A DNA stretch of 64,000 nucleotides from Acanthosepion pharaonis (GCA_903632075.3 CAHIKZ030005640.1:1078604-1142603), one strand, 5' to 3'; counted from the stretch's first letter, positions 21,441-33,237 are shown. Made by a program: numbers and translations. The notes: a model not told the origin generated them from the letters alone.

Positions 21441-21960
21441 AAAATCACTATATATTTATCCAAGAAAATTTACCTATGCTTTGTTGAAAATCATGTTACT
21501 GTTAATTGTTGCATTTTTTAAATTTTGCCACACGTATAGAAATAGAAGTACAATTAAATTTCATTCGTTACAATCTTACGTACTAGAAATATATTCTGAT
21601 GAAATTTCCTCTTAATTACCTAAACTTTATAGATGTTTGCGTAGTACTAGATTTGCATCAATGTCTCATCATTTTACATTTGAAATGACCAGATGCATGA
21701 TTACGTTCTATGCTAACAGTGTCTTATGTCGGACTTTTCAAGTGTCAAATTCTCGGCTGGCTTCATGCTTCCTAATCAAATTTGAACATCAAGAATTTAA
21801 ATTCAGTTTCAATCGTTATCTTCTGTTTACTTAATTATTGATCCTTTATTGTTCCTTCTCCTTTTTTTATCACACACGGTAACACTCAGTAACTATTTGC
21901 ATCTTAGTGGATCTATTGTCTTGCTTACGGTGAAATGGTTTTGAAGGTGGAAAAATGATT
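21440..21960 (+). pseudogene. LINE-A C-terminal remnant
   Basis: The frame 21637-21834 reads STRFASMSHHFTFEMTRCM, then FYANSV, then FKFSFNRYLL. These are the C-terminal blocks of LINE-A, compared with SRSHPFTVKTVKYNRLFYSN and LKYNANRRL in the 45.7-kb copy. A 3' UTR-like CTTGCTTACGGTGAAATGG follows at about 21918. No RT core is present. Confidence 0.6.
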
Positions 21961-22610
21961 TTACTAATATACTTAGGTTCATCAATAAGTGCATGGGCAA
22001 CTGATGGAAAACAAAAGCAATGTTTTTGGTAAAACCAAAAGAAACCCTGCCAAGTGTCCAAATAAAATAAATAACTTAAAACCAAATTAAAAGACAAAAA
22101 AGTAAAAAAGGTAAAAAGGAAAATAAAACATAAAATGTAAATAGAAAAATGAAAGTCAGATAACTACCTAAAAATTAAAATTCAGTGTCCTTTGTCAAAT
22201 GCTCCAAATAGAGGAAAAATGTTCATTCAGTGAGACTACTCAAAAAGTGGGAAAGTTTTGACCACGACTCGAGTTTCCTGCGAACCGATAGTCAGGTAAC
22301 AGTTATCCTTTGATCAGCTGATGATAGCCATAGCGTAAAATTCGAGGAGTTTTAATTACAGTATTCTTCACATTTAGCGTACAATATCAAGGCATACTTT
22401 GCAAGAAAGTTAAGAACAATAGGTTGTGGATCAAATGAAATGAAGCACGTTAACAACAGTAACAAAAGCTAGTTGTCAACTGAATAAGGATATTTGGTGC
22501 ATGTAATGGGACACGAGTCCTATATTATTAGATACTTTCGAGGTAATGACAGATTTGAAGGCATTAATTGAAGAAAAACAAATGAAATGGTGTAATAATC
22601 AGTAGATTAC
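21960..22610. other. Unassigned stretch
   Basis: A-rich on the plus strand around 22070-22150. No gene or repeat recognised. Confidence 0.45.
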
Positions 22611-22621
22611 TATAACGTATT

Positions 22622-22990
22622 GTGAGGAGACACGGTGGAGTAATGGACTGAGGAATCGGAGAGCCGAGTTCGAATTTCTGTGCTAATACCCTTGTGAATC
22701 CTCTTCTTCTCCCTCCAGCTATGGGTAAATAGCAGGGGAGACTATGTTCTATAGCCTTGGATGGCAACTGGTCTAGGAGAAGGACAACTCTAAATTCAAA
22801 CCTGGAGTGGGGCCCCTAAGCGCTGGTACCAAAAAGTGTTGGTTTAGCCTCTCGTTTGGATTCTGCTATCAAGACCGAGAGGGGAAACTAGACGCCCGGG
22901 CAGCCCTAGTTCTCCATATATCCCGCCCAGGCTCGTATCGTACAGCGATACTCCATCGTCTCTCGAGACGGACGGATACCGATGACGACT
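22622..22990 (+). mobile_element. SINE-S1 with tRNA-like head and a different tail
   Basis: The head GGAGACACGGTGGAGTAATG and the B-box-like GAGTTCGAATTTC (22666-22678) lead into the family core (CTCCAGCTATGGGTAAATAG, then TTCTATAGCCTTGGATGGC and GGACAACTCT). After about 22800 the tail departs from the 5.8- and 52.8-kb copies. It is GC-rich with a hairpin-forming CTCTCGAGACGGACGG stretch, and ends at a T-run at 23006-23015. It is a chimeric or subfamily SINE. Confidence 0.7.
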
Positions 22991-23019
22991 ATAACGCATT
23001 ATTATTTTTTTTTTAATTT

Positions 23020-23480
23020 GCATTTTAATTGTTAAGGACAATACACCCGTTCTATTTAATATGGAGGCACAGTTTCTCGTAAATTTTACATAGTTTTTTT
23101 TAATTAAAAATTAATTACCTTTGACTTCTGTATTATAAACCTAGACAAGCTATTCGAAAACTTTTTGAACGGATGAAATTATGAATTTGTCAAAAAGATG
23201 GCGGTGTATTCTGAACGCATATGTAAATAGCTTTTGAAACGGAGTGATATTTTTCTTTATGTATTTTCAATTTTTCTTACTAAATCGAAAAAGATTCTGC
23301 GTTACGTAATATACTGGATAATCTATATAAACATATAAAATAGAGTAAACTTGAAGCGAGATAAGGTGGTCAGTTTGTGGTATATTCAGTGCTTCTTTGC
23401 TTATTTTGTACTTAACTTTATCCGAAATCTAAAAAAAATATGAAACACTCTGGAAATCATTACAAATTCTTGTTTGTTTC
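23020..23480. other. Unassigned stretch
   Basis: AT-rich, no feature recognised. Confidence 0.4.
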
Positions 23481-23485
23481 TTTTC

Positions 23486-24260
23486 AGAACTATAAATATT
23501 CATGAAAGAAAGGATAAATGAATTCCTGTTGGAAGAAGTTATCAATGAGAATCCAGGTGCAGATAAGTACGGTGCATCCTCCTGTGCTTCAGGCTGACTC
23601 TGTTGAAACCCTGAGAGGCTTGGAGTGATTCTCGAAAAGATTATCGCAACTCCAGCGGAAAACAAGAAGAACGATAATTAATCTTCGCAGTTGTGGTGTG
23701 CAAAATCGTCTGAGCCAATTTTCTACCCTTAGTATATTTAATCAAGTGAACACCCGAAATATCGATCAATAGATAGCCGTCCGTCGGTTGGACGATCCGC
23801 GGGCAGGTAGGGCTTCACAGTTTCTTACACACTGTATTAATCAGTGAAATAGTGAAATCCCCTTTTACGGTTCAATATCTCGTTAAAGACTCTGGTAAGT
23901 TAGAGTTTCAAACAGGTGTTTGCATTCATTTTCTTCCCGCCTTGCGATGTGCTTGCTTCCTGTTAATTGGTTGCCTTCCCGGCTTCAAAGAAGAGGCCAC
24001 GTCGAGGGTCAAGCCCTCAGCGCGGGTGCATCCGTTTCCAGTGTGTGCGCACAGATCAGTTCGTCCGCTTTTCTGTTGTATTTACAATCCAGAGAGACAC
24101 AGATCTTGATTAGCAGCCCGCAAAGTCTTGTTAACGTCTCTCTTGGCTGCTGTGGCCTGGCAAATATAATAAACGAGGCTGTCCACACCCATTCGTTATT
24201 GTGCCAAAGGAAAAGTGGATACAATCAGGAGGATTCTTCCAAGCGCACATGTTTGCGTCA
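23486..24260. other. Locally GC/CpG-richer segment with splice-like sites
   Basis: This is the least repeat-like region in the window. A strong acceptor (TTTGTTTCTTTTCAG) ends at 23487. A short ATG frame follows, 23502-23597, reading MKERINEFLLEEVINENPGA and then 11 more codons to TGA. A consensus donor, CTCTG then GTAAGTT, is at 23894. A CpG-rich block lies near 23995-24075, and a small hairpin CCGTCCGTCGG...GGACG is at about 23778-23802. These parts do not assemble into one gene model, and the 155-codon frame at 23920-24387 is leucine- and serine-rich low-complexity. It could be a promoter or first-exon area. Confidence 0.25.
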
Positions 24261-24597
24261 TTTGATTGTGCTTCCTTTGTCCTTCTTCTTGACATCTTTC
24301 CTTCCCCCCCTCTTAGCATCTTTCCTATTCCTCCTTATTACTGATTCACTCTTATTTCTGTTTTATGTATATCCGCTCTTTATTTGACGTATTTTATATT
24401 AGATTGCTTTTTTTTTTCTTAATTTATTTTTCCTATATTCTCTTTCGTTCCATTTTGGTGTTCAGATGTTATTCCTTGGATTGATGTCTTAAATTTTTTT
24501 ATTACTTTTTCCCTTCGTTTTCACCCACCAAGTCCATCCACTGCTTAAATTTATTTTTATTTACACATTACACACACACACACACTCACCATGCATA

Positions 24598-24600
<3 letters not shown>

Positions 24601-24686
<86 letters not shown>

Positions 24687-24710
24687 ATATATACAAATAT
24701 ATATATATAA
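24601..24710. repeat. (TA)n microsatellite
   Basis: Long TA array with a few interruptions, preceded by a short CA run at 24569-24584. Confidence 0.96.
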
Positions 24711-26390
24711 GTCTTTTTTTGTCCTTTTATTGTATTCTCGTTGTATACGTTCTTTACATCTTCCCTTTTTCTGCGCCTAATTCTTGCCAGGCATATTTGT
24801 TTATCTCCCATTGACGGCAGTGGTCAGTGTTCGAATTCGCTTAAAATCTAGTATATCAATAATTTTCAATATAGATACGAAATCATCACCTCGAAAAATT
24901 GCAGAAAGTAATAATTATATTATTTTTCCAATCTGTTTTGGTCCTGGGCTAATCGTTGTGACATTACCATTTTGTGTGCGACTTTAACCTAATGGCTAAG
25001 TGTGCTGATTATGTTTTCTTACTCAAAAATGTTATTTTCAGAACGTAATAAATGGAGACTAATGTGAATCGATCTCAGAACATTTTGGCATGTGGTATTA
25101 GCTTATTACACATAGTCTCTTCAGTATTTCGACGATCATGTTTTTGCCGAAATTCCTGTCTGAAGAAGCTCTAACCAACATTAGTCATTTTACATTCCCG
25201 TTCACTTTCTTCACATTCACATAATATATTCACAAACATCATCGCATGTATTAACACTAACTTTTTAAGTAGGTTATTCATTGCTGATTTCTTTCCTGAA
25301 ATGTATATTGTACCCATTATAAATTTTAGGTGCTTTATCCTTGTATTTTTTCAAATATATTTCAACTTTTGTTTTTCGATTACATTTACATTTAATTAAA
25401 ATATGATTAATATTTGTTGAATATGATTAATTGTTATAACCGTGGCTATGAACACGTCTGTCCCAATCCTCATGAATATGTTTAACACTATTGTAAGTAG
25501 GGGTAATATGCTCTCAAATAGTGCACCACTGACAGTGGTTTACCTACTTCACGGCGCTGGGGAGTATTTTATTTTGTTGATATTATAATGATTACTATTT
25601 CGTTTCGAACATCCGGCTTAGTTATTCCTCATTCAGTAACCCTTTTAGATGACAAGATTTGTGCAGGTAAAAGCTTTAGATAATGTCACCGAAAAAATGT
25701 TTACACTTATTTATTGATTTTATTCTTAAACGTTAATTCATTTATAATCAGTTTACTCCAAGAAAAGCGATGATGTCACTAAGTCACAAGGAGAAACTGA
25801 GAGTTCAAAAACGAGAAATAGTTGGTGTTTGACGTTAGATTTACATTTCTAATGATAGTAGATGTCGAAAACCGAAAGATACTTCCACGGACGAGAAAGG
25901 AAACTATTTGATTGTTACATCTAGCTGTTTTCAACAGTGCAATGTTGATACCTAAAATGCAGTCGGGGTACGAAGAAGAATAGTTTATTAAAACTATTAC
26001 CATAAACATAGTTATAGAACGAGGAATGAAGCCACTTTATCGCATAACGGTGGAAAAGTGGCAGAAGGGAAGTTGCCAGGTCAGGAATAATAACATTACC
26101 AATTCTTTGGATTTTTTTTTTTGAGAATATAGAGCTATATAGAAGGAACACATTACCAGAGAGGCAGAGACGAGTTGTAGATTTAAGCAAGATGGATTCT
26201 GGCAAGAGATATCGTCTACACGAAAATAATTATATTTTTCTTTAGTTTAAACCCATCATAATATGTTTTTAATAAGCACAATCATTACCTTAAGCCTGAA
26301 ATCTACCGTCTTTGTACTAACCAATATAATATAATCTTGATCATTCTACTCAATTTCAGATGTACATGATAAAATTTACAAAACATTTTT
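24711..26390. other. Unassigned intergenic stretch
   Basis: No gene recognised. Frames of 67-94 codons (for example 25921-26205 on the minus strand) lack motifs. A CTGAAGAAG run near 25162 has no downstream hairpin plus GAAA and is not called. Confidence 0.45.
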
Positions 26391-26399
26391 ACTTTATAA

Positions 26400-26640
26400 A
26401 TAATTATTTTAAGACATTTTATTATTTTAAGACATTTTATGTTTATACATTGTTTTAATAGATACAAATATTTAAGTAAATGCTCTGTTTATAATAAACA
26501 GTATTAAACAACATTTACAGGCCTGAATGTCCGAGAATGTCGGAGAACAAATATTTTCTGTGAAAATTTCTATAAAAATAATATATAAACATAAAAATGT
26601 CTTAAAATAAGTTTCGGACTTTGTCCATTTCATAATGTGT
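26400..26640 (+). mobile_element. MITE-like repeat M1, copy 1
   Basis: It matches 55806-55985 over both halves: ATACAAATATTTAAGTAAAT then GCTCTGTTTATAATAAAC, and AAAAATGTCTTAAAAT...CGGACTTTGTCCATTTCATA. This copy has about 55 extra bases in the middle. The ends of the other copy are mutually inverted, as expected for a MITE. No coding sequence. Confidence 0.65.
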
Positions 26641-26749
26641 TCATAGATATTATATCGATTATTTTCAGAGATTATTCTATTCTGAATAATAATACTATTT
26701 ATTCTGTATGTTTAAACGAATATGACAATGTCAGTATAAAGACTATATA

Positions 26750-27260
26750 CAGCGGGTGGCATAAATACTGTTACAAAAGTAAAATCTTTTAACATCTGAC
26801 AAGTTTATTATTTCAGCATCCGATTTTAGCACAATGTATGCATTATTCTAATAGGATGCGCTGGTGTTAAATTGAAAATCTCATTCAATGTGTTTTCCCT
26901 TTAGACTTCACCACACGTTGAATCTTTCGGGAAAATCATTGACATGGCAGGCACAATTTTCCTGGGTATTTTGCATTCAAAACTTCAATATTGTGACGTG
27001 GAGAAGAACAGGTCATACTCCCAAAAACTACTCATAAACAATATTCAAGGGCGTTGGTATCTGGGGATGAGGGAGTGGATTACTCCTTGGAGATGATGCT
27101 GTTGCACGAAGTGCATCGCTCGTCGCTCCGTCTTGTTAAAGTGTCCAATGTTCATGACCATGTATGGTATTGCACCACGGCTTCAGTACTCTTTCCAAGA
27201 TGCCCACTATGTAGAATAAGGCATTGCATACATTAATGGGGTGTAGAATCACAATTTTTA
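26750..27260 (-). pseudogene. Mariner-like transposase, C-terminal remnant (element 2)
   Basis: One minus-strand frame reads TPSSPDTNALEYCL, stop, VVFGSMTCSSPRHNIEVLNA, KYPGKLCLPCQ, stop, FSRKIQRVVKSKGKTH. This is the C-terminal third of a mariner-type DD34D transposase, and the third catalytic aspartate (in SPD) is kept. Three stops break the frame and the earlier catalytic residues are not recoverable. A terminus-like CAGCGGGTGGCATAAATACT begins at 26750. No matching inverted end is visible up to 27700, so the element is truncated. Confidence 0.7.
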
Positions 27261-28075
27261 ACACGTGTTTTATCTTCAACTCTAAGGACTCTGCCGTACA
27301 AGATGACTGATATCCGATAAGAGTTCTTCATGGTTTTCTTTGTTTTCAAGGGAATGTTTTTTTTTCCTAATCTGTTCAGCTTCTTGAATGCATCGGTCCA
27401 TAATCAATTGCGCATTAGTATTTCATAGTCATATTTTTCGTCCTTTGTTAAAACAAGTCCCGGAATTTTTTAACTTCTCTACTTGTTTCATGTTGACATT
27501 CTAGATTTGTAGTTTGCATCTTGATTATGTTTCCTTTGCTGACAACTTTCCCATCTGTTTTCATACAAATGATCGTTACTCACGTCTCTCGTTACTACAC
27601 TACCCTGGTGTTCTGAAAGTATATTGATCCAGATCGTAGTAATGATATGTACAATAGCAGCAAACTGGCAATAAACAATGCATAAGGAACAGTGAATGAT
27701 GTTTGGAATTTAAAAAAAATGAATAAAACATAATCTTCTGTTTCTACTAATTAAAAATATGGAAAATATGCTTTTGGAGCGTAGATTACTTGAAATCATC
27801 CTGCAAATCCGAAATATCTTTTCACCGATATCAATTTTACTTACTTAGGAATAAATGTTTAAAATTGTAATTGAGAAATAAGTCATTATATATGCAATTT
27901 CATCTGTAGTATAAGATAGAAAGTGAAGGCCAAGTTCCCAGCGTTTTTCTTTATTTTCCAAAGCTAGAAAACGAATAAAATCTATTGAGAAAAAAAGACG
28001 ACTTTTGCTGGGAACTTTGCATGTACATAATATCTAAAAAATTTAACTTAATGAAATAAAGTTAGAGAATAATCT
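27261..28075. other. Unassigned stretch
   Basis: No gene recognised. The 27.26-27.45 kb part may still be transposase 5' sequence but has no readable motif. Confidence 0.4.
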
Positions 28076-28079
28076 TCGT

Positions 28080-28375
28080 TATTTGGACCAATATTTTAAT
28101 AATGTTTCTCCTTCACACAACATTTCAACCGCTATTTGTTCTCATACTTAGTAATATTCTTAGAATATCGAACCAAAATTATATCCAGAATTATATTCAA
28201 AAATTAAAATGCGATGTCAATCGGGATCTTTTGTATGCTTCACACATGTTCTTTTATTCTTCTCATTCCATAATAATAATTTCATTGTCTCATATTGTTT
28301 TGCACTCAGTAACACATTATGTTAGATATTTGGCTTTATTGCTTTGCTTGGGATGAAATTATTTTAAACAAATCT
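28080..28375 (+). pseudogene. LINE-A 3' terminal scrap
   Basis: The frame 28102-28356 contains QKLKCDVNRDLLYASH, matching the LQQLKYNANRRL-type end of LINE-A. The 3' UTR block GGCTTTATTGCTTTGCTTGG (28330-28349) followed by GATGAAATTATTTTAAA matches that at 9279-9320. Confidence 0.5.
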
Positions 28376-28923
28376 TTCTTCTATTAATATTCACCAGTTT
28401 TATTCATGTTTGTGTTGAATGTCTGGTTCTTCTACAGATAAAGCGTGTGTCACTTTCCAGCAGGAACTGATTAAACTTTCAACTTGTAATAAAGTCGATA
28501 TGCTTTAACTAATTATACAATCCACAAGGCCATATTCGACAATTCATTTTAAATCTATTTAACATTCGAAAATGAATGAGATCTTTCTCAATAACAGCTA
28601 TGGATGTTCAAGTTTAATTTTGATCGACTTACTAGCAGAACATTTCTCTTGCAGATTTTAATATTATTTTTGTTCATATTGCTTTTTTTTCTTCATTTCA
28701 GACAATGGTTTAGCAAATCACTCAATCAAATGTCATTGATAATATCACATTCAGTTGTAATAAAATAGCTCAGTAAAATTAATTCTATTCTTTGAACAAC
28801 ACTCGTTATTACTTCTATTATTCATGTAAAAAATAGCATCCGTTTTTATTTAATGAATCCTGTCTGTTAGCATGTCAATACTTAAATAATCTCTGGTAGG
28901 AATATCATTTTATTTTGTCTATA

Positions 28924-28925
<2 letters not shown>
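28376..28925. other. Unassigned stretch
   Basis: AT-rich, nothing recognised. Confidence 0.4.

Positions 28926-28995
<70 letters not shown>
28926..28995. repeat. (TA)n microsatellite
   Basis: TA array flanking the Helitron-like element on its left. Confidence 0.97.
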
Positions 28996-28996
<1 letters not shown>

Positions 28997-29668
28997 TATA
29001 GTCTGGCCTGGCGTTGCCGGTGCTTGATTCAAAAATCGTACGACTCATACAGCAATCGCTATCAATTGACTTAAAAAGTTTTTTGCCCTTCCTTACCTTT
29101 AAAGGAGTGCCCTTTGCCGTACTGATGTTGCTACATGCCTTACTTCTTGCCTATCTCACACTGCGAATTTTTTCTAAACTCGATACTAAACATTAAGTCT
29201 GTTACGGAAAAAGAACAAAACAATATGAACACAAAACGATCAGCTTTAAAAAAGAACTCGTAACTGGAAAAACCGAATGAAAAAAGAATGTTAACAACAA
29301 ATACTTTTTCACCCTAAAACCAGTTCTGCGGAATCAGAATCAACGTTTGATTTTAAGCAAGCGAATGAGCCAATTGGAGTAAAGTATCATACAGATTTAA
29401 ATTTTTCCAACTTGTGACGAATTCAGCTTTCGATTTTTTTTGCTTGCTGGCATGCAAGTTAACATTCGTGTCAGTCAGCGGTTGGCTCTCACGCTGGCCA
29501 ATAGAATATTCCTGCCTATTCATGGCAGCCAGCTAAAGGCTCTCAGTCTAGCCAGTAGAAAAAGGCCGCAAACTACATGAAAACTGCCATAGAAGCATGA
29601 AAAACTCGATTATTTCCACTATTGATGAGAGTTGGGAAATGCAAAGTCGGTCTAGTCCCCCAGCTAAC

Positions 29669-29735
<67 letters not shown>

Positions 29736-29738
29736 CTG

Positions 29739-29743
<5 letters not shown>
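28996..29743 (-). mobile_element. Helitron-like non-autonomous element, copy 1
   Basis: The minus strand starts at the right with AAGGCAGATATGTGTGTG followed by a long GT array (29671-29732) and runs left for about 750 bp. Its 3' end has the short hairpin CCGGC-AAC-GCCAGG (29020-29007), then CCAGACTAT (29006-28998), resembling the subterminal hairpin and CTRR end of Helitrons. Most of it matches 58817-59431 in the opposite orientation. TA arrays lie on both sides, consistent with insertion between A and T. No Rep/helicase is encoded. Confidence 0.6.

Positions 29744-29796
<53 letters not shown>
29671..29796. repeat. (CA)n then (TA)n microsatellites
   Basis: CA array 29671-29732 inside the Helitron-like 5' end, then TA array 29743-29796 outside it. 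Confidence 0.96.
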
Positions 29797-29801
<5 letters not shown>

Positions 29802-29884
29802 GAAATGTCAGAACTGATAAGAAAAATATAAATCCCTGTAGCGACTACGTTGTAACGAAAAGTATAAGAAAACATGTAGCTGGT

Positions 29885-29902
29885 TATTGGTTCTTATTTA
29901 TT

Positions 29903-29935
<33 letters not shown>

Positions 29936-30505
29936 TTCTTTGATTTCTGGCGTTTACACATTTCTTTCCGGGTCCCGCCCAGGGTCCTTAGGTTAGAAAT
30001 GGCGTCATGACACTTTCCACTGACAAAAAAAAAAAATTACATAGATAAAGCCCTTCGTAAGGTGTGGGCTGTACTTGTCAGAAAAAAATTTTGTATCTCC
30101 TTGAGGCATGGACTTCCAGGAATCCCTTCAAATAGTCTACTGCAATCTTTTCCAACCAGTCCTAGGGCTCCAACTACAACAGGTATTGTTGATGTTCCCA
30201 TATGCCACATTTTCGAGATTTCTATTTCAATGTCCTTGTATTTTGACAATTTTTGAATATCTTCAAAGATACATTGCAGTCAGCAGGGACTGCCATATCA
30301 ATAAGGAAGCACTGTTTTTGTTTGTGGTCTTTAATAACAATATCTGGGCGGTTGGCCTTGATTGTTCTGTCAGTGTGTATTGTGTAGTCCCATAGAATTG
30401 TAACAGGTCCTATATCCACATTTTTGAGATCTCAGTTTTAATATCCTTGTATTTTTATAGATTTTGACGATCTTCAGATATATTGCATTCTGCGGGGATT
30501 GTTGA
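29885..30505 (-). pseudogene. LINE-B endonuclease and 3' end fragment with internal duplication
   Basis: Minus-strand frames read TILWDYTIHTDRTIKANRPD, IVIKDHKQ, then FLIDMAVPAD (30419-30280), the restriction-like endonuclease core. Next comes SKMWHMGTSTIPVVVGALGL with TSTAHTLRRALSM (30240-30037), then the 3' UTR and an (AAT)n tail at 29909-29934. The part at about 30212-30290 is repeated at 30420-30500. The catalytic PD...D-type residues remain visible in this fragment. Confidence 0.75.
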
Positions 30506-30519
30506 TGTTGTTGTTGTTA

Positions 30520-31368
30520 TTATTATTGTTGTTGTTCTGGTTAATCCTTGCTCTTCCTTGACATTTATTTAAATAAATTTGTATATATTAAGAAATGTGG
30601 CTATCGAAGCTAGTTACATCCGGGTTTTCCCTTTTAGCGGCAGTACATCTCAGTATGACAAGTTACCTCGCTCTTTGTAACGTGTCTTGATACGTGACTT
30701 TCTCAACTACTTCATGTCACTTAAAAAAAAAGCAGATAACAGTTAGCGACTCAGTGTCTTGGCGTTTTTTTTTTTCCCGGAAGTTGCGTGCTACTCTTCG
30801 AACTGTGGTTTCTGAGACGGTGGCCCCACTAGTCATTGGTCAGTTTGACTTTGTTTCCTCCCGTCTCTTTTTTTCTCTACCACTTACTCCGTAAATTTTA
30901 AGCTAAAATTCGGTTGAGTGCTTCCCCATTCTCAATAAAACCTTGCCTTACTCATATTTAAATGTCCATTTTGAAATCAAATACATAATTTCAACCATTA
31001 TTAACATTAAAAATAAATCGATCTCACCTTAATAATCAGCTCGACAGTATTGTTCAGGTAAAAACATAAAACGTAATACCAGTAACAGCCTTTTTCTCAT
31101 CTTTATCCTAAAGATGGAATTTCTTATCTTTGACTTCCATTTTTGATAATGCATTTTTTGTATTTTTTCTGTTGCATCCTTTGTTGAAATGTTTCGTGTT
31201 AATATTCCACATAGACTTGCGAAAGCCACTATATCACAATGCGTTATTCATAAATAGAGAATGCAACATAGTAAGAAACATTTGTAAAGTGTCAAGGATT
31301 CCTGAAAGTTGTACAAGGAATAAATCACAAGTGAAAATGAAAATCACAAGTTAAAAGGAAAAAACATG

Positions 31369-31370
<2 letters not shown>
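30520..31370. other. Unassigned stretch
   Basis: (GTT)n-like run near 30510-30535; otherwise nothing recognised. Confidence 0.4.

Positions 31371-31372
<2 letters not shown>

Positions 31373-31446
<74 letters not shown>
31373..31446. repeat. (TA)n microsatellite
   Basis: TA array of about 74 bp. Confidence 0.97.
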
Positions 31447-31448
<2 letters not shown>

Positions 31449-33169
31449 AAATCTCTTTTTTCCCAGTATGCGTATGTGTATAAATCTTTCGTGATTAATA
31501 TACCTATTTCATGTAGAAGAGGAAACAGGTGCGAGATACGTGTAGTTAGGGGAAGATGCGTCATTTCTTCGACACCAACAGCTAATTCTGAAAATAAGGA
31601 ATTGGGCTTTGGAAGTTGAACTACCAGTAGCGACTTTGTAAATACAAAAATTATCAAATGTATAAAAATATAAAAGCATAAAACATTGTTGTGTAAGTGT
31701 CTTTGGTGTTGTTAGTTTCTTTTCATGCTTTGACCATGTGAGATGTATTATTTGTGTAGTTCTTGAATGCTAGTCTTAACGTTTATCCCATGTGTTCAAG
31801 TGGCCAGAATTCGATTCTTTTAATGTGTGTGTGTGTTTAACTAAAAAAAAAACAGCAATACTTTGTTGATGTTAAAAAAAAAATTGACATTCCTGATTTC
31901 ATACTTAAGGCTTTAATAATCAAAATGATACGTTCGTTGAAGCTTAATTAAACGGGTGAAAGCAAATAATAAATACTAGAGTTCACCCAATATGTAATTA
32001 ATATTTAGTTTGTACAACGTTTTCGTTGTTTTAGGTTTGCTGGGGTTGAGAGAATAGAAAAACTGTCGATATCGTTCATTGCCCCAAAAGCTTTCAGACA
32101 GTTCCTTAACTAATTTCAAATGAGTTTTGTTTTGGTGTTGTTAGTTTCTTTTCATGTTTTGACCTTGATGTTTTTACATGATACATACTAGGAAAGATAA
32201 AACAGGATTCACATATTAATCCCAGTGTATGATCATAAATTATGCCCAATTGTTAGATTAAATGAGAGAGACCTAATAATTAATTTATTTTTCTGTTTAC
32301 CCATAAATCAGGAAACATTTTAACCTTTCACCCATACAAGATATACAGTACTATCAGTATCAATATTATTGAAAAGTTCTTTTTTGTTATATACAATGTT
32401 ATATTCTATCACTACTTATTCCATGGAAAATGTATTTTGCGATTTCGCGCGCTATGTACGTTGTGGTAGCGTATATATCTTTGAAAGTTATAGAAAAAAA
32501 TGATTATCATAATAAAAAAAAAACTATATTTAAAATTTTCACAAACAACACAAAAATTATCACACACATACAACGGCAAATATATGTATAATTAAATGAA
32601 AGTTTATTTTTCTGAATATAAATCCAATTTTACAAACTACAGGTTTGTTTTAATATTGTCTTTGGGATTAAATCTATTTTACTAATATACTTAATATGGT
32701 AAATGTACCAATGCTTTCGACCTGATAAGCATATTATATTTAGAAGAAGAATAGTAGGCCCATGTCAAAAAAGGGAGGCAAAGAAATGGCCGGACATGTA
32801 TTTAAAGACAAATGTACATTTCTTTTACCTTTTATTTATAAAGGAAGAACACATCAGCGCTAATGAAGTTCCCAGGAAAGCAGCATTTCTAATAACATCA
32901 ACCAATGTAATGCGTATGGTAATAGACAAAACAGGACTGTTTCGCGAGGCCAAGCAACATACAGCACTGCAGAGACCAGATGATGCATCGTAATATCATT
33001 TGTTTGTTCTCCGCAACCCGCCCAACCATAGGGAGAGTGGATAAAGACGCAAAACGCACGTGCAGTTATATGTGGTCGGAAAATATATATACACTTATTT
33101 AAGTTAAACAAGCACACACTTAAATTGTTAGTACTAAGAGATTTGCAAAGCAACACGCACACACACATG

Positions 33170-33170
<1 letters not shown>
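31447..33170. other. Unassigned stretch with a dispersed direct repeat
   Basis: TTGGTGTTGTTAGTTTCTTT, followed by TCATG and TTTGACC, occurs at about 31702-31735 and again at about 32134-32167. Otherwise no gene is recognised. The 96-codon frame at 32703-32993 has no identifiable domain. Confidence 0.45.

Positions 33171-33172
<2 letters not shown>

Positions 33173-33234
<62 letters not shown>
33173..33234. repeat. (TA)n microsatellite
   Basis: TA array next to a short CA run. Confidence 0.97.

Positions 33235-33237
<3 letters not shown>

Noticed and set aside
23920..24387. 155-codon open frame, the longest in the window
   Set aside because: Leu/Ser/Phe-rich from pyrimidine runs such as TTCCTTCCCCCCCTC; no domain, and its upstream half is crossed by a consensus splice donor and by other frames of equal quality.
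25125..25200. GCCGAAATTCC then CTGAAGAAG
   Set aside because: The two boxes are in the wrong order with no stem II between them.
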